A stretch of DNA of 64,000 nt from Iocasia fonsfrigidae (lineage in GTDB: Bacteria > Bacillota > Halanaerobiia > Halanaerobiales > DTU029). The DNA is taken from NCBI RefSeq assembly GCF_017751145.1, contig NZ_CP046640.1, forward strand, positions 3,328,137 to 3,392,136, read 5' to 3'. Positions 9,999 to 20,046 of the stretch are shown piece by piece (position 1 is the stretch's first letter; each line of letters opens with the position of its first letter). The notes under the pieces were generated by a model. That model saw only the letters and a program-made list of their open reading frames with translations. It did not search any database and was not told where the DNA came from. The translations under genes and the position numbers were made by a program.

Positions 9999-10985
9999 CT
10001 ATTTTTTCCGGCGAAGGCTGACATCCCCTGCCCAAAACTTATTTATCTCACCATTTTTGTCTTTTATTATTAATTCCCCCTGTGAAGAAACATCAAGGAC
10101 ATTACCCTCATAAGTAATACCTTCATTAGCATAAATAATAACCTGTTCACCAATAATATTTAACTGCTTTTTCCACAGGCCTAATAACTTATCATAATGA
10201 CCTGCTTCCATTTCCAGATAATATCTTTCAAAAGAAACTATTATTTCCTGAACTAACAGAGTACGGTCTATCTCATTTCCGGCTTCTATTTTTAATGAAG
10301 TAGCAATATCAGCTATTTCAGCTGGAAAAGAAGTCTGGTTCACATTTATGCCTATTCCTGTAACTGCATATTTTATCATACCTAGGTCTGCATTTAATTC
10401 AGATAAAATCCCACAGACCTTTTTCCCAGCCAGTAATACATCATTAGGCCATTTAATAACCGGAACTAATGAACTGGCAACTTTTTTGATCCCCTCTGAT
10501 ACAGCAAGCGCAGATATAATAGTGAGAAAAGGGGCCTTATTAGGTGCAATGTCTGGTCTAAGTAAAACCGAAAACCACAACCCTGTTCCTGGAGGTGAAT
10601 ACCATCCCCTACCACGACGACCTTTCCCCTGCTGCTGCTCTTCAGTAATAATAACTGTCCCTGTTGGGTAGTCATCAGCTGCTAACTCTTTTGCTTTTGT
10701 ATTTGTTGAATCCAAACTAGGATAAACCCTTATCTCCTTACCAAAAACTTCAGTATCTAATCCCAGATAAATATTCTCTGCAACCATCCCCTGTGGGGAT
10801 TTAATTAAACTATACCCCTTCCTGGTAAGTGAATCAATTTGATAACCAAGTTCACGAAGCTTATTGATATGTTTCCAGATAGTAGTACGTGAAACCCCCA
10901 GTTCCTGACTTATCTTCTCTCCTGAAACATAATCCCCTTTATTTTCTATCAATAATTTTAATAATTTAATATTGATTTTATTCAT
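9999..10985 (-). CDS. birA: Biotin-protein ligase / biotin repressor
   Basis: 328 residues. The N-terminal winged HTH (GEKISQELGVSRTTIWKHIN, about residues 22-41) indicates the bifunctional form that both biotinylates carboxylases and represses biotin genes. The ligase domain shows SLDSTNTKAKELA, the biotinyl-AMP loop QQQGKGRRGRGWYSPPG and KWPNDVLLAGKKVCGIL. A small C-terminal SH3-like domain closes the protein. No biotin operon lies in the window, so its targets are elsewhere. Confidence 0.96.
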   Translation of the reverse strand: MNKINIKLLKLLIENKGDYVSGEKISQELGVSRTTIWKHINKLRELGYQIDSLTRKGYSLIKSPQGMVAENIYLGLDTEVFGKEIRVYPSLDSTNTKAKELAADDYPTGTVIITEEQQQGKGRRGRGWYSPPGTGLWFSVLLRPDIAPNKAPFLTIISALAVSEGIKKVASSLVPVIKWPNDVLLAGKKVCGILSELNADLGMIKYAVTGIGINVNQTSFPAEIADIATSLKIEAGNEIDRTLLVQEIIVSFERYYLEMEAGHYDKLLGLWKKQLNIIGEQVIIYANEGITYEGNVLDVSSQGELIIKDKNGEINKFWAGDVSLRRKK

Positions 10986-11126
10986 CTGATCACCCTTTAA
11001 TATAATTTTAATGCTTTTCTAATCTTTTTTTAATTGTATTCTAGCATATATTTTATTATAATTTTTAATGTAAAGCAAAATAAATATTATTATAAAACAT
11101 AATTAGAAAGAAAGGTGTGATATAAT

Positions 11127-12317
11127 ATGAAATTTTTTAAGAAAACTAGATTAATGCCTTATGTATTAATAGCTTTACTGGCTCTAATGATCGGGGTTGT
11201 AGCAGGTTCCACTGATAAAGTAACCCCTTTTTCTAAAGCAAATGAAGCAAGCCCTGGGGATGCTGATAATGCAGAAAAAATTGTGATAACTGAAAGCAAT
11301 GTCTTTGCTGATATTGCTGAACAAATAGACCCGGGTGTAGTATTAATCACTTCTGAGGTTGAAGTTCAGGGTAGTCAGGAAAATCCATTTTTTAATGACC
11401 CCTTCTTTAAATACTTTTTTGGAAATCAATTTGACATTCCTGAAAGTCAACCGAGGACACAGGAAGGGTTTGGTTCTGGTTTTATAGTTTCTCAGGATGG
11501 TTATATAGTAACAAATGAGCATGTTATCCATAATGCTAATAGTATTGAAGTAACAATTAAGGGTTTTGAAGAACCTGTTCCAGCAGAGGTAGTCTGGTCA
11601 GAAGTTAATACAGATCTAGCTGTTCTTAAGGTTAATGTAAAAGAAGATTTACACGCCGTTAAATTAGGTGATTCTGATAAAATTCGACCTGGTGATTGGG
11701 CCATAGCCATAGGAAATCCTTTTGGTTTTGAACATACTGTTACCACAGGTGTTGTAAGTGCCCTGGGAAGACCAATTACAATCCCTTCCTCAGATGGTGA
11801 ACAGAGGAGTTATCCTAACCTCATCCAAACAGATGCAGCTATTAACCCCGGCAACAGTGGTGGACCTCTTTTAGCCCTTAATGGAAAAGTTATTGGTATT
11901 AATACTGCTGTTAGTACCCAGGGACAAGGTATTGGTTTTGCAATTCCCATTAATGAAGTTAAGGGAATAGTAAATGACCTCAAAGTAAAGGGCGAGATCA
12001 TACAACCCTGGTTAGGTATTTACTATAGCCAATTGGATTCTAAATTTAAAGAACAATACAAGAAATATTATAATATTAAGGAACTTAACGGTGTTATCAT
12101 CGCTAAAGTATATGATGACAGTCCAGCCGATGAGGCCGGTCTCCTAGCAAATGATATCATTACCAGAATAGATGAAACAGAGATTAAAGAATTAACTGAT
12201 GTGAAAAAGATCATAGAAAAGAAGAATATTGGAGACAGCATCAGAATAGATATTATTAGAAATGGCAATTCCAAGATTTTATTTGCCAGGATAGCTAAAA
12301 GGCCAGGCAAACTATAA
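11127..12317 (+). CDS. HtrA/DegP-like serine protease with PDZ domain
   Basis: 396 residues. An N-terminal membrane anchor (about 10-28, MPYVLIALLALMIGVVAG) puts the protease outside the cytoplasmic membrane. The chymotrypsin-like domain has the triad in TNEHVI (His), NTDLAVLKV (Asp) and INPGNSGGPLL (Ser). One PDZ domain follows (about 290-390, NGVIIAKVYDDSPADEAGLL). Such proteases degrade misfolded envelope proteins. A single plus-strand gene between minus-strand units; the GGTGTGAT site precedes the ATG by about 5 nt. Two hairpins follow the stop. Confidence 0.95.
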   Translation: MKFFKKTRLMPYVLIALLALMIGVVAGSTDKVTPFSKANEASPGDADNAEKIVITESNVFADIAEQIDPGVVLITSEVEVQGSQENPFFNDPFFKYFFGNQFDIPESQPRTQEGFGSGFIVSQDGYIVTNEHVIHNANSIEVTIKGFEEPVPAEVVWSEVNTDLAVLKVNVKEDLHAVKLGDSDKIRPGDWAIAIGNPFGFEHTVTTGVVSALGRPITIPSSDGEQRSYPNLIQTDAAINPGNSGGPLLALNGKVIGINTAVSTQGQGIGFAIPINEVKGIVNDLKVKGEIIQPWLGIYYSQLDSKFKEQYKKYYNIKELNGVIIAKVYDDSPADEAGLLANDIITRIDETEIKELTDVKKIIEKKNIGDSIRIDIIRNGNSKILFARIAKRPGKL

Positions 12318-12323
12318 AAAATT

Positions 12324-12352
12324 ACTCCACCCCTGACTCTAAGGGGTGGAGT
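12324..12352 (+). terminator. First hairpin after htrA
   Basis: ACTCCACCCCT and AGGGGTGGAGT (11-bp arms) with a 7-nt loop, starting 6 bp past the htrA stop. The U-run is weak. Confidence 0.6.
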
Positions 12353-12370
12353 TAATATAGATTACTTAAG

Positions 12371-12412
12371 ATACCCCCCGATTCTAAGTAGATAATCGGG
12401 GGGTATTTTTTT
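12371..12412. terminator. Strong bidirectional terminator between htrA and folT
   Basis: ATACCCCCCGATT and AATCGGGGGGTAT pair perfectly (13 bp, 10-nt loop), followed on the plus strand by a T7 run. It lies between convergent htrA and folT and probably serves both. Confidence 0.88.
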
Positions 12413-12944
12413 AACCAGTCTCCAGACTAATATTAAAAACAACATTTTTTAGTAATACTCTAATCAAATAGACATAAACTGGCACGTGAAAAAGCTGACC
12501 TTTAATTTTACCGATAAGCAATGGAAGAAAAGGAATACCAAATAAATGGTTTAAGAATAATGGTACCAGTATAACTGATGATATTAACTGCCCTACTGCT
12601 ATAGCAACCATCAAAGACAAATAACTTGTTTCTCCTTTGAAAAAGTAGAAAACTACTGCACCAGGGAGAAAACCTGTCAGAAATGATGTCAGTGTAAAAT
12701 GAGGCATATAAGGCCCCATTGGGGATAAGAAAAATCCTAATATATCAGCAACTGCACCAACAATTCCCCCTGCTAAGGGACCAAATAAAACACCAGTAAA
12801 GATAATAGGCAATCCACCAAAACCAATTCTAATACCTTCTACTCCTCCAATCGGTATATGGAGGCTTAATATACGTGTCAAAACAATACTAAGTGCTATC
12901 AGAAAAGCCATATAAACAATCCTGCGGTTAGAAATATTTTCCAT
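12411..12944 (-). CDS. folT: Folate ECF transporter S component
   Basis: 177 residues from the ATG at 12944, which has AGGGAGGTGG 6 nt upstream; the longer frame to 13031 runs into the riboswitch and is not used. About six membrane helices are seen, with ECF S-component features (IPIGGVEGIRIGFGGLPIIF, GPLAGGIVGAVADILGFFL). S components bind a vitamin and dock to a shared EcfAAT module, which is not in this window. The THF riboswitch directly upstream identifies folate or a reduced folate as the likely substrate. Confidence 0.9.
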   Translation of the reverse strand: MENISNRRIVYMAFLIALSIVLTRILSLHIPIGGVEGIRIGFGGLPIIFTGVLFGPLAGGIVGAVADILGFFLSPMGPYMPHFTLTSFLTGFLPGAVVFYFFKGETSYLSLMVAIAVGQLISSVILVPLFLNHLFGIPFLPLLIGKIKGQLFHVPVYVYLIRVLLKNVVFNISLETG

Positions 12945-13012
12945 CTCTAGCCACCTCCCTCCCCTTTGGACCATGGCAGAAACCTGCACCAAAGAGAAGA
13001 GCTCTCTGGTGA

Positions 13013-13108
13013 CAGCGGACGCGATGACCATACCGCAGCCTCTACAGGCATTTCGTCTTAAGGCAACGTCCCATCCTTAAGCACTCTAACGCATGACATC
13101 TACTCTGC
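13013..13108 (-). promoter_or_regulatory. THF riboswitch upstream of folT
   Basis: The minus strand reads AGAGTAGATGTCATGCGTTA, then GGATGGGACGTTG, ACGAAATGCC, GCGGTATGGTC and ATCGCGTCCGCT. These match the conserved blocks and order of the tetrahydrofolate riboswitch (folE/folT type). A separate hairpin at 12987-13011 (CACCA...TGGTG arms) sits between the aptamer and the folT ribosome binding site and may form part of the expression platform. High THF should lower folT expression. Confidence 0.93.
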
Positions 13109-13135
13109 CACTTTTCATTGATATAATTGTAACAT

Positions 13136-13164
13136 AGTAATAAAATTGATACAAGTTAAAATTC
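13136..13164 (-). promoter_or_regulatory. Promoter of folT
   Basis: Minus strand TTGTAT, 17 bp, TACAAT. It sits just upstream of the riboswitch and just past the fhs stop, so folT has its own start. Confidence 0.7.
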
Positions 13165-13170
13165 AATAAT

Positions 13171-14841
13171 TTAGAACAGACCTGTTATTTTTCCTGCCGC
13201 GTCAATATCTATCAATTCTGCTGAAGGTTGGGCAGGAAGACCAGGCATAGTCAGGACAGGGCCAGTCAGGGGTACAAGAAAGCCAGCACCTGCAGAAAGG
13301 TTAATCTCCCTCACACTAACCCTGAAACCCCTAGGTCTACCCTTTAAAACCGGATTATCTGAGATAGAACTCTGTGTCTTGGCCATACAAACAGGTAGCT
13401 TATCATAACCGCTTTCAGTATATTTATCAATTTGCTGACAGGCTTTTTTAGAGAAATCAACTCCATCAGCCCCATATATTTCCTGAGCTATCAGCTTTAT
13501 TTTTTCTTTAATAGAGAAAGCAGTATCATATAGATATCTGAAATTACTTTCATTTTTATTGAGAATATCTATTAATTTTTGAGCTAAAGCAATTCCACCC
13601 TTACCACCTCTAGCCCATACATCTGATAGCTCAACCGCAACCCCGATAGACCAGCACCTCTCTTTTATAAAGGCAAGCTCTTCATTACTATCATCCGGGA
13701 ATTTATTGATAGCAACTACCAGGGGCAAACCAAAACTTGCTATATTTTCAATATGTTTTGCCAGATTATCCATACCCTTTTTCAGGGCAGTTAAATTTTC
13801 TTCCCGGAGATTATCAAGACTTACACCACCATGCAACTTCAGGGCCCTGACAGTAGCAACCAGTACTACAGCATCTGGATGCAAGCCGGCATAACGACAT
13901 TTAATATTGAAAAACTTTTCGGCTCCTAAATCAGCCCCAAAACCTGCTTCAGTAACAGCTATCTCTCCTGATTTCAAGGCTAGTTTTGTAGCTATTATAC
14001 TATTACAGCCATGTGCTATATTAGCAAATGGTCCCCCATGGATAAAAGCTGGAGTGTTTTCCAGTGTCTGAACCAAATTCGGCTTAATGGCCTCTCTCAA
14101 AAGGGCAGTCATCGCCCCGGCAACCTTTAAATCATTACAGGTAACAGCCTTACCATCATAGTTATATCCCACCACAATCTTTCCTATTTTTTCCTTTAAT
14201 TCCTTTAGGTTATTGGCCAGACAGAGTATAGCCATTATTTCTGAAGCAACAGTAATCATAAAGTGATCTTCTCTGGGAATACCATGGGCCTTTCCCCCAA
14301 GACCAACAACAATATTACGAAGTGCTCTATCATTCATATCAACTACCCTTGTCCAGCTGATATTCGTGGGATCTATCCCGAGTTTGTTACCCTGTTTGAT
14401 ATGATTATCAAGAACTGCCGACAAAAGATTATGAGCCATACCAATTGCATGAATATCACCTGTAAAATGAAGATTAATATCCTCCATAGGTAGAACCTGG
14501 GAATATCCACCACCGGCAGCCCCACCTTTTATACCCATAGTAGGCCCTAGAGAGGGCTCCCGCAGGGCAATAACGGCCTTTTTACCAAGCCTATTAAGGG
14601 CCTGACCGAGGCCAACTGTCGTGGTTGTCTTGCCTTCGCCGGCTGGTGTTGGTGTAATCGCAGTTACCAGAACTAATTTTCCATCATTTCTTTTTAAAAA
14701 CCTATCATATGTTGTTAGCTTTACTTTGGCCTTATATCTGCCATATTGTTCAATATCATCCCTATCAAAACCGAGGTCAGCAGCAATATCTGTGATCTCC
14801 TTCATTTCTGCTGACTGTGCAATCTCAATATCACTCTTCAA
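13171..14841 (-). CDS. fhs: Formate-tetrahydrofolate ligase
   Basis: 556 residues from a TTG at 14841. That codon gives the usual start [16 protein letters not shown] and has AAGGGAAG 7-9 nt upstream; a frame to 14862 would put the ribosome binding site inside the coding region. The enzyme makes 10-formyl-THF from formate, THF and ATP, feeding purine synthesis or the Wood-Ljungdahl methyl branch. The nucleotide site [20 protein letters not shown] and [20 protein letters not shown] are diagnostic. Its neighbour folT supplies the folate carrier, which is consistent but not proof of shared control. Confidence 0.97.
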   Translation of the reverse strand: MKSDIEIAQSAEMKEITDIAADLGFDRDDIEQYGRYKAKVKLTTYDRFLKRNDGKLVLVTAITPTPAGEGKTTTTVGLGQALNRLGKKAVIALREPSLGPTMGIKGGAAGGGYSQVLPMEDINLHFTGDIHAIGMAHNLLSAVLDNHIKQGNKLGIDPTNISWTRVVDMNDRALRNIVVGLGGKAHGIPREDHFMITVASEIMAILCLANNLKELKEKIGKIVVGYNYDGKAVTCNDLKVAGAMTALLREAIKPNLVQTLENTPAFIHGGPFANIAHGCNSIIATKLALKSGEIAVTEAGFGADLGAEKFFNIKCRYAGLHPDAVVLVATVRALKLHGGVSLDNLREENLTALKKGMDNLAKHIENIASFGLPLVVAINKFPDDSNEELAFIKERCWSIGVAVELSDVWARGGKGGIALAQKLIDILNKNESNFRYLYDTAFSIKEKIKLIAQEIYGADGVDFSKKACQQIDKYTESGYDKLPVCMAKTQSSISDNPVLKGRPRGFRVSVREINLSAGAGFLVPLTGPVLTMPGLPAQPSAELIDIDAAGKITGLF

Positions 14842-14894
14842 CTCTAACACTTCCCTTAACAAATATTATCTTTTTTGCATAATTTTTTATCTAT

Positions 14895-15962
14895 CTACCA
14901 TTGATAATTAAAACCAGCCAATCTTGCTATCTCTTCTCTTGAAAACCCTTCTTGCAAAAGAGCTGTAATAATATCTTCTTTACTGGGAGGAATATAACAA
15001 ACAATAGCCTCTAATTGTCCGCTTATAGTTAAATTCTTAAGTGAGGCTGGAATAAAATATGTCATCCCTCTGTCAAACTCAAAACTCTTGTTATCATACC
15101 CAATCTCACCTTTACCAGTAATATTCATTAAGATGTAAAAACTCTTCCCAGCGGGATTCAATGTAAATTTTTTGCAAACATCATATTTTTCTACTGCAAA
15201 ATATGGACAAATTGATAGATATTGCTTGCTATAATTTTGATTTTCCACAAGCAGTGATTTTGTAGTATTGCTGAAAGGATTTACTGCAAAATCTATTACA
15301 TCAAGAGCCTTTTTTATATGTAAATCACGTGGTTTTCCATCCTGTCCCTTTCTATTCCAATCATAAACACGATAAGTAGTATCTGAATTCTGCTGAATCT
15401 CTGCCAGTAAGATCCCCTCTTCTATAGCATGTAATGTACCTGAAGGTATGAAAAAGAAGTCTCCCGTTTTTACTTCTATTTCACAAAGATATTTCTCCAG
15501 GGTCCCTTTTTCAATAGCCTGGCTAAAGCCCTCTCTACTTATTCCTGGCTTAACCCCATAGATTAAATTGGCAGCAGGTTCAGCATCTATAATATACCAC
15601 ATCTCTGTTTTACCCTGTTCAGCTTCATTTTCTCTGGCATAATTGTCATCAGGGTGCACCTGGACAGATAGTTTATCATTGGCATCCAGCAGCTTGACCA
15701 GCAGTGGAAAACTATCCCCTTCTTGATATGAAACCCTTTTACCTAAAAGCTGAACTGGGTATTTATTTAATAATTCCTGGAAAGATTTCCCAGCAAACTC
15801 ACCATTAGCAATGATGCTCATTCCCTTCTTATGGGCTGCTATTTCCCAACTCTCGCCTATCTTATCACCTGTAATATCCCTGTCGAAAAAATCTCGAATC
15901 TTATTTCCACCCCAAATCTTCTCTTTATATACTGGATTAAACAAAAGTGGATATAAACACAT
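14895..15962 (-). CDS. manA: Mannose-6-phosphate isomerase, class I
   Basis: 355 residues. Interconverts mannose-6-phosphate and fructose-6-phosphate; zinc-dependent cupin enzyme. Zinc-site segments are seen at LSVQVHPDDNYARENE and GKTEMWYIIDAEP, with the later GTLHAIEEGILLAEIQQNSD segment. The C-terminal tail (EDIITALLQEGFSREEIARL) is longer than in the roughly 315-residue Bacillus proteins. It starts about 80 bp after ftsH, with a terminator between, so it probably has its own promoter, which I cannot point to. Confidence 0.93.
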   Translation of the reverse strand: MCLYPLLFNPVYKEKIWGGNKIRDFFDRDITGDKIGESWEIAAHKKGMSIIANGEFAGKSFQELLNKYPVQLLGKRVSYQEGDSFPLLVKLLDANDKLSVQVHPDDNYARENEAEQGKTEMWYIIDAEPAANLIYGVKPGISREGFSQAIEKGTLEKYLCEIEVKTGDFFFIPSGTLHAIEEGILLAEIQQNSDTTYRVYDWNRKGQDGKPRDLHIKKALDVIDFAVNPFSNTTKSLLVENQNYSKQYLSICPYFAVEKYDVCKKFTLNPAGKSFYILMNITGKGEIGYDNKSFEFDRGMTYFIPASLKNLTISGQLEAIVCYIPPSKEDIITALLQEGFSREEIARLAGFNYQW

Positions 15963-15986
15963 CTTTGGTCAACTCCTTACAATAAA

Positions 15987-16018
15987 AAGACCATTACCCT
16001 GTGATGGATAATGGCCTT
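15987..16018 (-). terminator. Terminator after ftsH
   Basis: AAGGCCATTA and TAATGGTCTT pair (one G-U) around a 12-nt loop on the minus strand, followed by TTTATT, just past the ftsH stop. Confidence 0.75.
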
Positions 16019-16042
16019 ATTGTTTGTTTTAAAATTATAATT

Positions 16043-17956
16043 TTATTCACCCTGATCTATGTCATCATCACTTTTTATTACATTATGAGTATTATCATTT
16101 TTCTTATCCTGTTCATTGGTTTCAGCTGTTTCAGCACTTTCTTCTTCTAGTTCCTTCAAGGGTTCTCCATCCATTAATTTCTGCAATTGTTCAGAATCAA
16201 GGGTCTCCCTTTCTTTAAGTGCCCTGACAACCCTTTCAACTTTAGCTGTATTTTCTTTAAGCAGCTTTTCAGCCCTTTCATAACAATCTCCGATAAGTGA
16301 ACTAATCTCCCTATCAATTTCAGCAGCAATCTCTTCACTATAATTGCGCTGCCTGGATATATCACGGCCGAGGAATATCTGTTCATTATGCTTTTGACCT
16401 AATGTTAAAGGACCCAGTTTTTCACTCATACCATATTCAGTAACCATAGCCCGCACAATTTTACTTGCCCGTTCCAGGTCATTCTGAGCACCAGTACTAA
16501 TATCATCAAGGAAAATAGCTTCTGCAGCACGTCCTCCTAAAAGTACTACTATCTCATCAAGAAGTTCTTTTTTTCCCATAAAATTCTTGTCATCATCAGG
16601 TAGTGTCCAGGTCATTCCACCAGCCCTACCACGAGGGACAATAGAAACCTTGTGCGTCTTATCAGCAAATTCCAGGAGATTAGCTGTTAACGCATGCCCT
16701 GTCTCATGATAAGCCACCAGATTCTTTTCTTTTTCAGACATCACGCTGCTTTTTTTAGCAGGACCAGCAATTACCCGGTCAATAGCATCATCAAACTCAT
16801 CCATTTGAATATTATTCTTCTTCCGCCTGACCGCAAGAATAGCAGCTTCATTAGCAAGGTTTTCCATATCAGCCCCGGTAAAACCAGGTGTCCTTTTAGC
16901 AAGCACCTTTGTATCCACATCATCAGCAATAGGTTTATCACGTAAATGTATTTTTAAGATACCCTCTCTCCCACGGACATCTGGCTTATCAACTATAACC
17001 TGACGGTCAAAACGTCCAGGTCTTAGTAAGGCAGGGTCTAATACATCCGGCCTATTTGTAGCAGCCATTAAAATAATACCTTCATTTGTTTCAAAACCAT
17101 CCATTTCAACAAGAAGCTGGTTTAGGGTTTGTTCCCTTTCATCATGTCCTCCACCAAGGCCAGCTCCCCTCTGTCTACCAACAGCATCCAGCTCATCAAC
17201 AAATATAATACAGGGAGAATTCTTTTTACCCTGTTCAAAGAGGTCTCTTACCCTGGATGCACCAACACCAACAAACATTTCGACAAAGTCAGAACCACTT
17301 ATAAAAAAGAAAGGCACTCCGGCTTCGCCTGCTACAGCCCTGGCCAGTAAGGTTTTACCAGTACCAGGAGGGCCAACCAATAAAACCCCCTTAGGAATCT
17401 TAGCCCCCATCTTGGTAAATTTACGGGGATTTTTAAGGAATTCTACTACTTCCTGGAGCTCTTCTTTTACTTCTTCATAATTAGCAACATCATCAAAAGT
17501 AACCTGTTTGCTATTCTCATTTAGACGGGCTTTACTCTTACCAAATGACATCATCTGACTGCCGCCGCCCTGCATCCGCTGCATAATAAAAAACCAGGCA
17601 CCTATTAATATTATTATCGGTAAAACATATCCTAAAAGACTCATCCACCATGGTGCAGTTGGCTGAGGTTTTGTGCTAATTTCAACATTATTTTCTCCCA
17701 GAACCCTCATTAATTCAGGAACGGCCTCCGGGGGAATTGGAACATTAAATCTCTTGTTGTTATAACTCCCCTGTACTTCCTCATTACCAATAATAGTTAC
17801 TTGATTAATTTTCCCTTTTTCAACCTGAGTAATAAGATCTGTATAACTGAAGTCTTTAATAACATCAGGGGTTTGCTGCATAAAAAATTGCGCTACTAAA
17901 ATCGATATTACAATCAATACTAAATAAAAACCTAAATTCTTAACAAAACCATTCAA
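16043..17956 (-). CDS. ftsH: ATP-dependent zinc metalloprotease FtsH
   Basis: 637 residues, full length. Membrane-anchored AAA protease degrading unassembled membrane proteins and regulators. Two membrane helices (about 8-25 and 105-125) flank the small extracytoplasmic domain. The AAA domain has Walker A GPPGTGKT and Walker [11 protein letters not shown]; the zinc protease site is HETGH. The start is TTG at 17956, with GGGGAGG 9 nt upstream; the nearby ATG is out of frame. It follows hpt, with a promoter of its own in the gap. In Bacillus the same hpt-ftsH order is found. Confidence 0.97.
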   Translation of the reverse strand: MNGFVKNLGFYLVLIVISILVAQFFMQQTPDVIKDFSYTDLITQVEKGKINQVTIIGNEEVQGSYNNKRFNVPIPPEAVPELMRVLGENNVEISTKPQPTAPWWMSLLGYVLPIIILIGAWFFIMQRMQGGGSQMMSFGKSKARLNENSKQVTFDDVANYEEVKEELQEVVEFLKNPRKFTKMGAKIPKGVLLVGPPGTGKTLLARAVAGEAGVPFFFISGSDFVEMFVGVGASRVRDLFEQGKKNSPCIIFVDELDAVGRQRGAGLGGGHDEREQTLNQLLVEMDGFETNEGIILMAATNRPDVLDPALLRPGRFDRQVIVDKPDVRGREGILKIHLRDKPIADDVDTKVLAKRTPGFTGADMENLANEAAILAVRRKKNNIQMDEFDDAIDRVIAGPAKKSSVMSEKEKNLVAYHETGHALTANLLEFADKTHKVSIVPRGRAGGMTWTLPDDDKNFMGKKELLDEIVVLLGGRAAEAIFLDDISTGAQNDLERASKIVRAMVTEYGMSEKLGPLTLGQKHNEQIFLGRDISRQRNYSEEIAAEIDREISSLIGDCYERAEKLLKENTAKVERVVRALKERETLDSEQLQKLMDGEPLKELEEESAETAETNEQDKKNDNTHNVIKSDDDIDQGE

Positions 17957-18003
17957 TAAACTTAACCTCCCCTCAGGTTAACAATAACCATATACAATGT
18001 AAT

Positions 18004-18032
18004 ATTATATCATAATAATATCTATTTGACAA
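18004..18032 (-). promoter_or_regulatory. Promoter of ftsH
   Basis: Minus strand TTGTCA, 17 bp, TATAAT, in the 85-bp gap between hpt and ftsH. Confidence 0.75.
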
Positions 18033-18041
18033 TTAGTTTTA

Positions 18042-18602
18042 TCATGAATAAAGTTCTTTTTTAAGGACACCAATAAAAGGCAGGTTGCGGTACCTTTCTG
18101 CAAAGTCAAGTCCATAACCAACCACAAATTCGTCTGGTATCTCAAAACCATTAAAATCTGCATTTATCTGTTTAACAACCCTTCTTTCAGGTTTATCCAG
18201 AAGAGTGGCTATCTTTATACTGGCTGGGTTTCTGGTCTGAAGCATATCTACTACATATTTTAAAGTCTTTCCAGTATCCATGATATCTTCTACAATCAGG
18301 ACGTGTCTATTTTCTATATTCTCTTCCAGATCCTTTATTATTCTGACTACACCAGATGATTCAGTAGCAACCCCATAACTCGACACATCCATAAAATCAA
18401 AAATAACAGGCAAATTTATCTGCTGAGACAAGTCAGCCATAAACATTACAGCCCCACGTAAGATACAGACCATAACAACCTCTTCACCATGTTGATAACT
18501 TGACGTTATCTCACCACCTAACTCCTCTATTCTATTCTGTAAGACCCTTTCTGGTATGATTATCTTTGCTATATCATCTTTAAAAATACTATCACTTCTC
18601 AT
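18042..18602 (-). CDS. hpt: Hypoxanthine phosphoribosyltransferase
   Basis: 186 residues. Salvages hypoxanthine and guanine to IMP and GMP using PRPP. The PRPP loop HVLIVEDIMDTGKTLKYVV lies in the middle; VVMVCILRGAVMFMADL and FVVGYGLDFAERYRNLPFIG are the other active-site segments. It starts one base past the tilS stop, with GGAGGGG overlapping the tilS end, so the two are translationally close. The conserved tilS-hpt-ftsH order supports the call. Confidence 0.96.
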   Translation of the reverse strand: MRSDSIFKDDIAKIIIPERVLQNRIEELGGEITSSYQHGEEVVMVCILRGAVMFMADLSQQINLPVIFDFMDVSSYGVATESSGVVRIIKDLEENIENRHVLIVEDIMDTGKTLKYVVDMLQTRNPASIKIATLLDKPERRVVKQINADFNGFEIPDEFVVGYGLDFAERYRNLPFIGVLKKELYS

Positions 18603-18603
18603 T

Positions 18604-20019
18604 TTAATCCCCTCCAGGATATTTTATACCTATTTTTAAAATATTTGCTGTATCAGGGCTAACCTTAAACCTATCATCCATCCTCATTCCCACAATCCAT
18701 AATACTCTGTCTTTATTATCAACAATAATAGGTGTTTTATCTCGCTTATTTAAGGGGACCTTTTCATCAATATAAAAATCCTTTATCTTTTTTTCTCCCT
18801 TCATACCAAGTGGTTTAAATCGATCACCATTCCTTCGATTTCTAACAAAAAGAGGCAAGTCTATCTTGTTATAATCACAAAAACAGATATCCTGACTAAA
18901 GGCATCTTGCTGCCAGTCGTTATAAAAAGGAATAATCCAGGTTTTTATAACTACTTTATTAGATAACAGGGTCTCACCAGGCACTGTCAATCTCTTATTA
19001 TAGGAACTTACTTTTTTTCCCCTATTTTTTATCTCAAAAATGAGTTTATCATAAGAAATACGAATCTGCAATTCTTCTTTAATAGGTATTTTCTTTCCAG
19101 TTTCACCAGCACAGATCAATTTATCAATAGCTTTATAATGTACTGTATAGAGATCAATAACATCACCACGCAGGAGTCCAATCACCCCTTTTACCAGTCT
19201 CCTTCTGATAAGCTGTTCTTCTTTTTGTATAGCTGATAGTGATAATACTATCCTATGCTTATTATTCTCAAGTAAAATCTCAGCCAACTTTTCCTGGGTA
19301 ATCCTGGAAAGAAAATTCTCTACACTACGAAGATGTGCGGCCATCCTGCTTACCGCCCCCTTAAGACGGGGATTAATCTCCTTTTCAAGATATGGTATGA
19401 CTTTATGTCTTAATTTATTCCTCGTATAGATGACTTCATTATTTGTCTGGTCATAGACCGGCTTCAAATTATTTTCCTGACAATAATTTTCTATCTCTTC
19501 TCTATATATGTCAAGAAGTGGGTGGATAAAATTAATCCCATCAATTTCTGTAAGAGGGTTAATACCAGTTAACCCCTGCAGACCTGACCCCCGCGTTATA
19601 TTTAGAAACACTGTCTCTACCAAGTCATCTTTATTATGTGCCAAAGCCACCTTTTTAATATCTAATTTTCCTGCCCATTTTTTAAGTAAATTAAACCTTA
19701 CCTTTCTGGCTGCCTCTTCTGGTGAAAGCCCCTCCTTCTGAATATAGGCCGGGACATCATATTCCTCAATAATAGCTTTGATTTCATATCTCTTAGCAAT
19801 CCCTCTAACATATTCCGCTTCGGCAGATGCCTCCTTACGAAACATATGATTAAGATGAAAAACTACTAAATAGAGATTGTATTCCTTTTTAAGACTATTC
19901 AGGAGATGAAATAAAGTTAGCGAATCAGGCCCCCCTGAGACACCAATAATTAATGAATCACCATTTTTAAGTAGGTCATATTCTTTTATGTACTCTTTAA
20001 ATCTTGCTATTAATTTCAA
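18604..20019 (-). CDS. tilS: tRNA(Ile)-lysidine synthetase
   Basis: 471 residues from the TTG at 20019, which has AAAGGTGG upstream; a GTG at 20046, directly after the spoIIE stop, is the alternative. TilS converts C34 of tRNA-Ile(CAU) to lysidine so that it reads AUA. The PP-loop is LIIGVSGGPDSLTLFHLL; the KVALAHNKDDLVETVFLNI and GLTGINPL segments belong to the N-type ATPase core. The C-terminal tRNA-binding domain begins about residue 380 (NRRNGDRFKPLGMKG). Second gene of spoIIE-tilS-hpt. Confidence 0.95.
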   Translation of the reverse strand: MKLIARFKEYIKEYDLLKNGDSLIIGVSGGPDSLTLFHLLNSLKKEYNLYLVVFHLNHMFRKEASAEAEYVRGIAKRYEIKAIIEEYDVPAYIQKEGLSPEEAARKVRFNLLKKWAGKLDIKKVALAHNKDDLVETVFLNITRGSGLQGLTGINPLTEIDGINFIHPLLDIYREEIENYCQENNLKPVYDQTNNEVIYTRNKLRHKVIPYLEKEINPRLKGAVSRMAAHLRSVENFLSRITQEKLAEILLENNKHRIVLSLSAIQKEEQLIRRRLVKGVIGLLRGDVIDLYTVHYKAIDKLICAGETGKKIPIKEELQIRISYDKLIFEIKNRGKKVSSYNKRLTVPGETLLSNKVVIKTWIIPFYNDWQQDAFSQDICFCDYNKIDLPLFVRNRRNGDRFKPLGMKGEKKIKDFYIDEKVPLNKRDKTPIIVDNKDRVLWIVGMRMDDRFKVSPDTANILKIGIKYPGGD

Positions 20020-20046
20020 ACCCAGACCACCTTTTACCCTAATCAC

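Noticed and set aside
12945-13031. Longer N-terminus for the folT product
   Set aside because: These codons lie in the riboswitch expression platform; a much better ribosome binding site serves the ATG at 12944.
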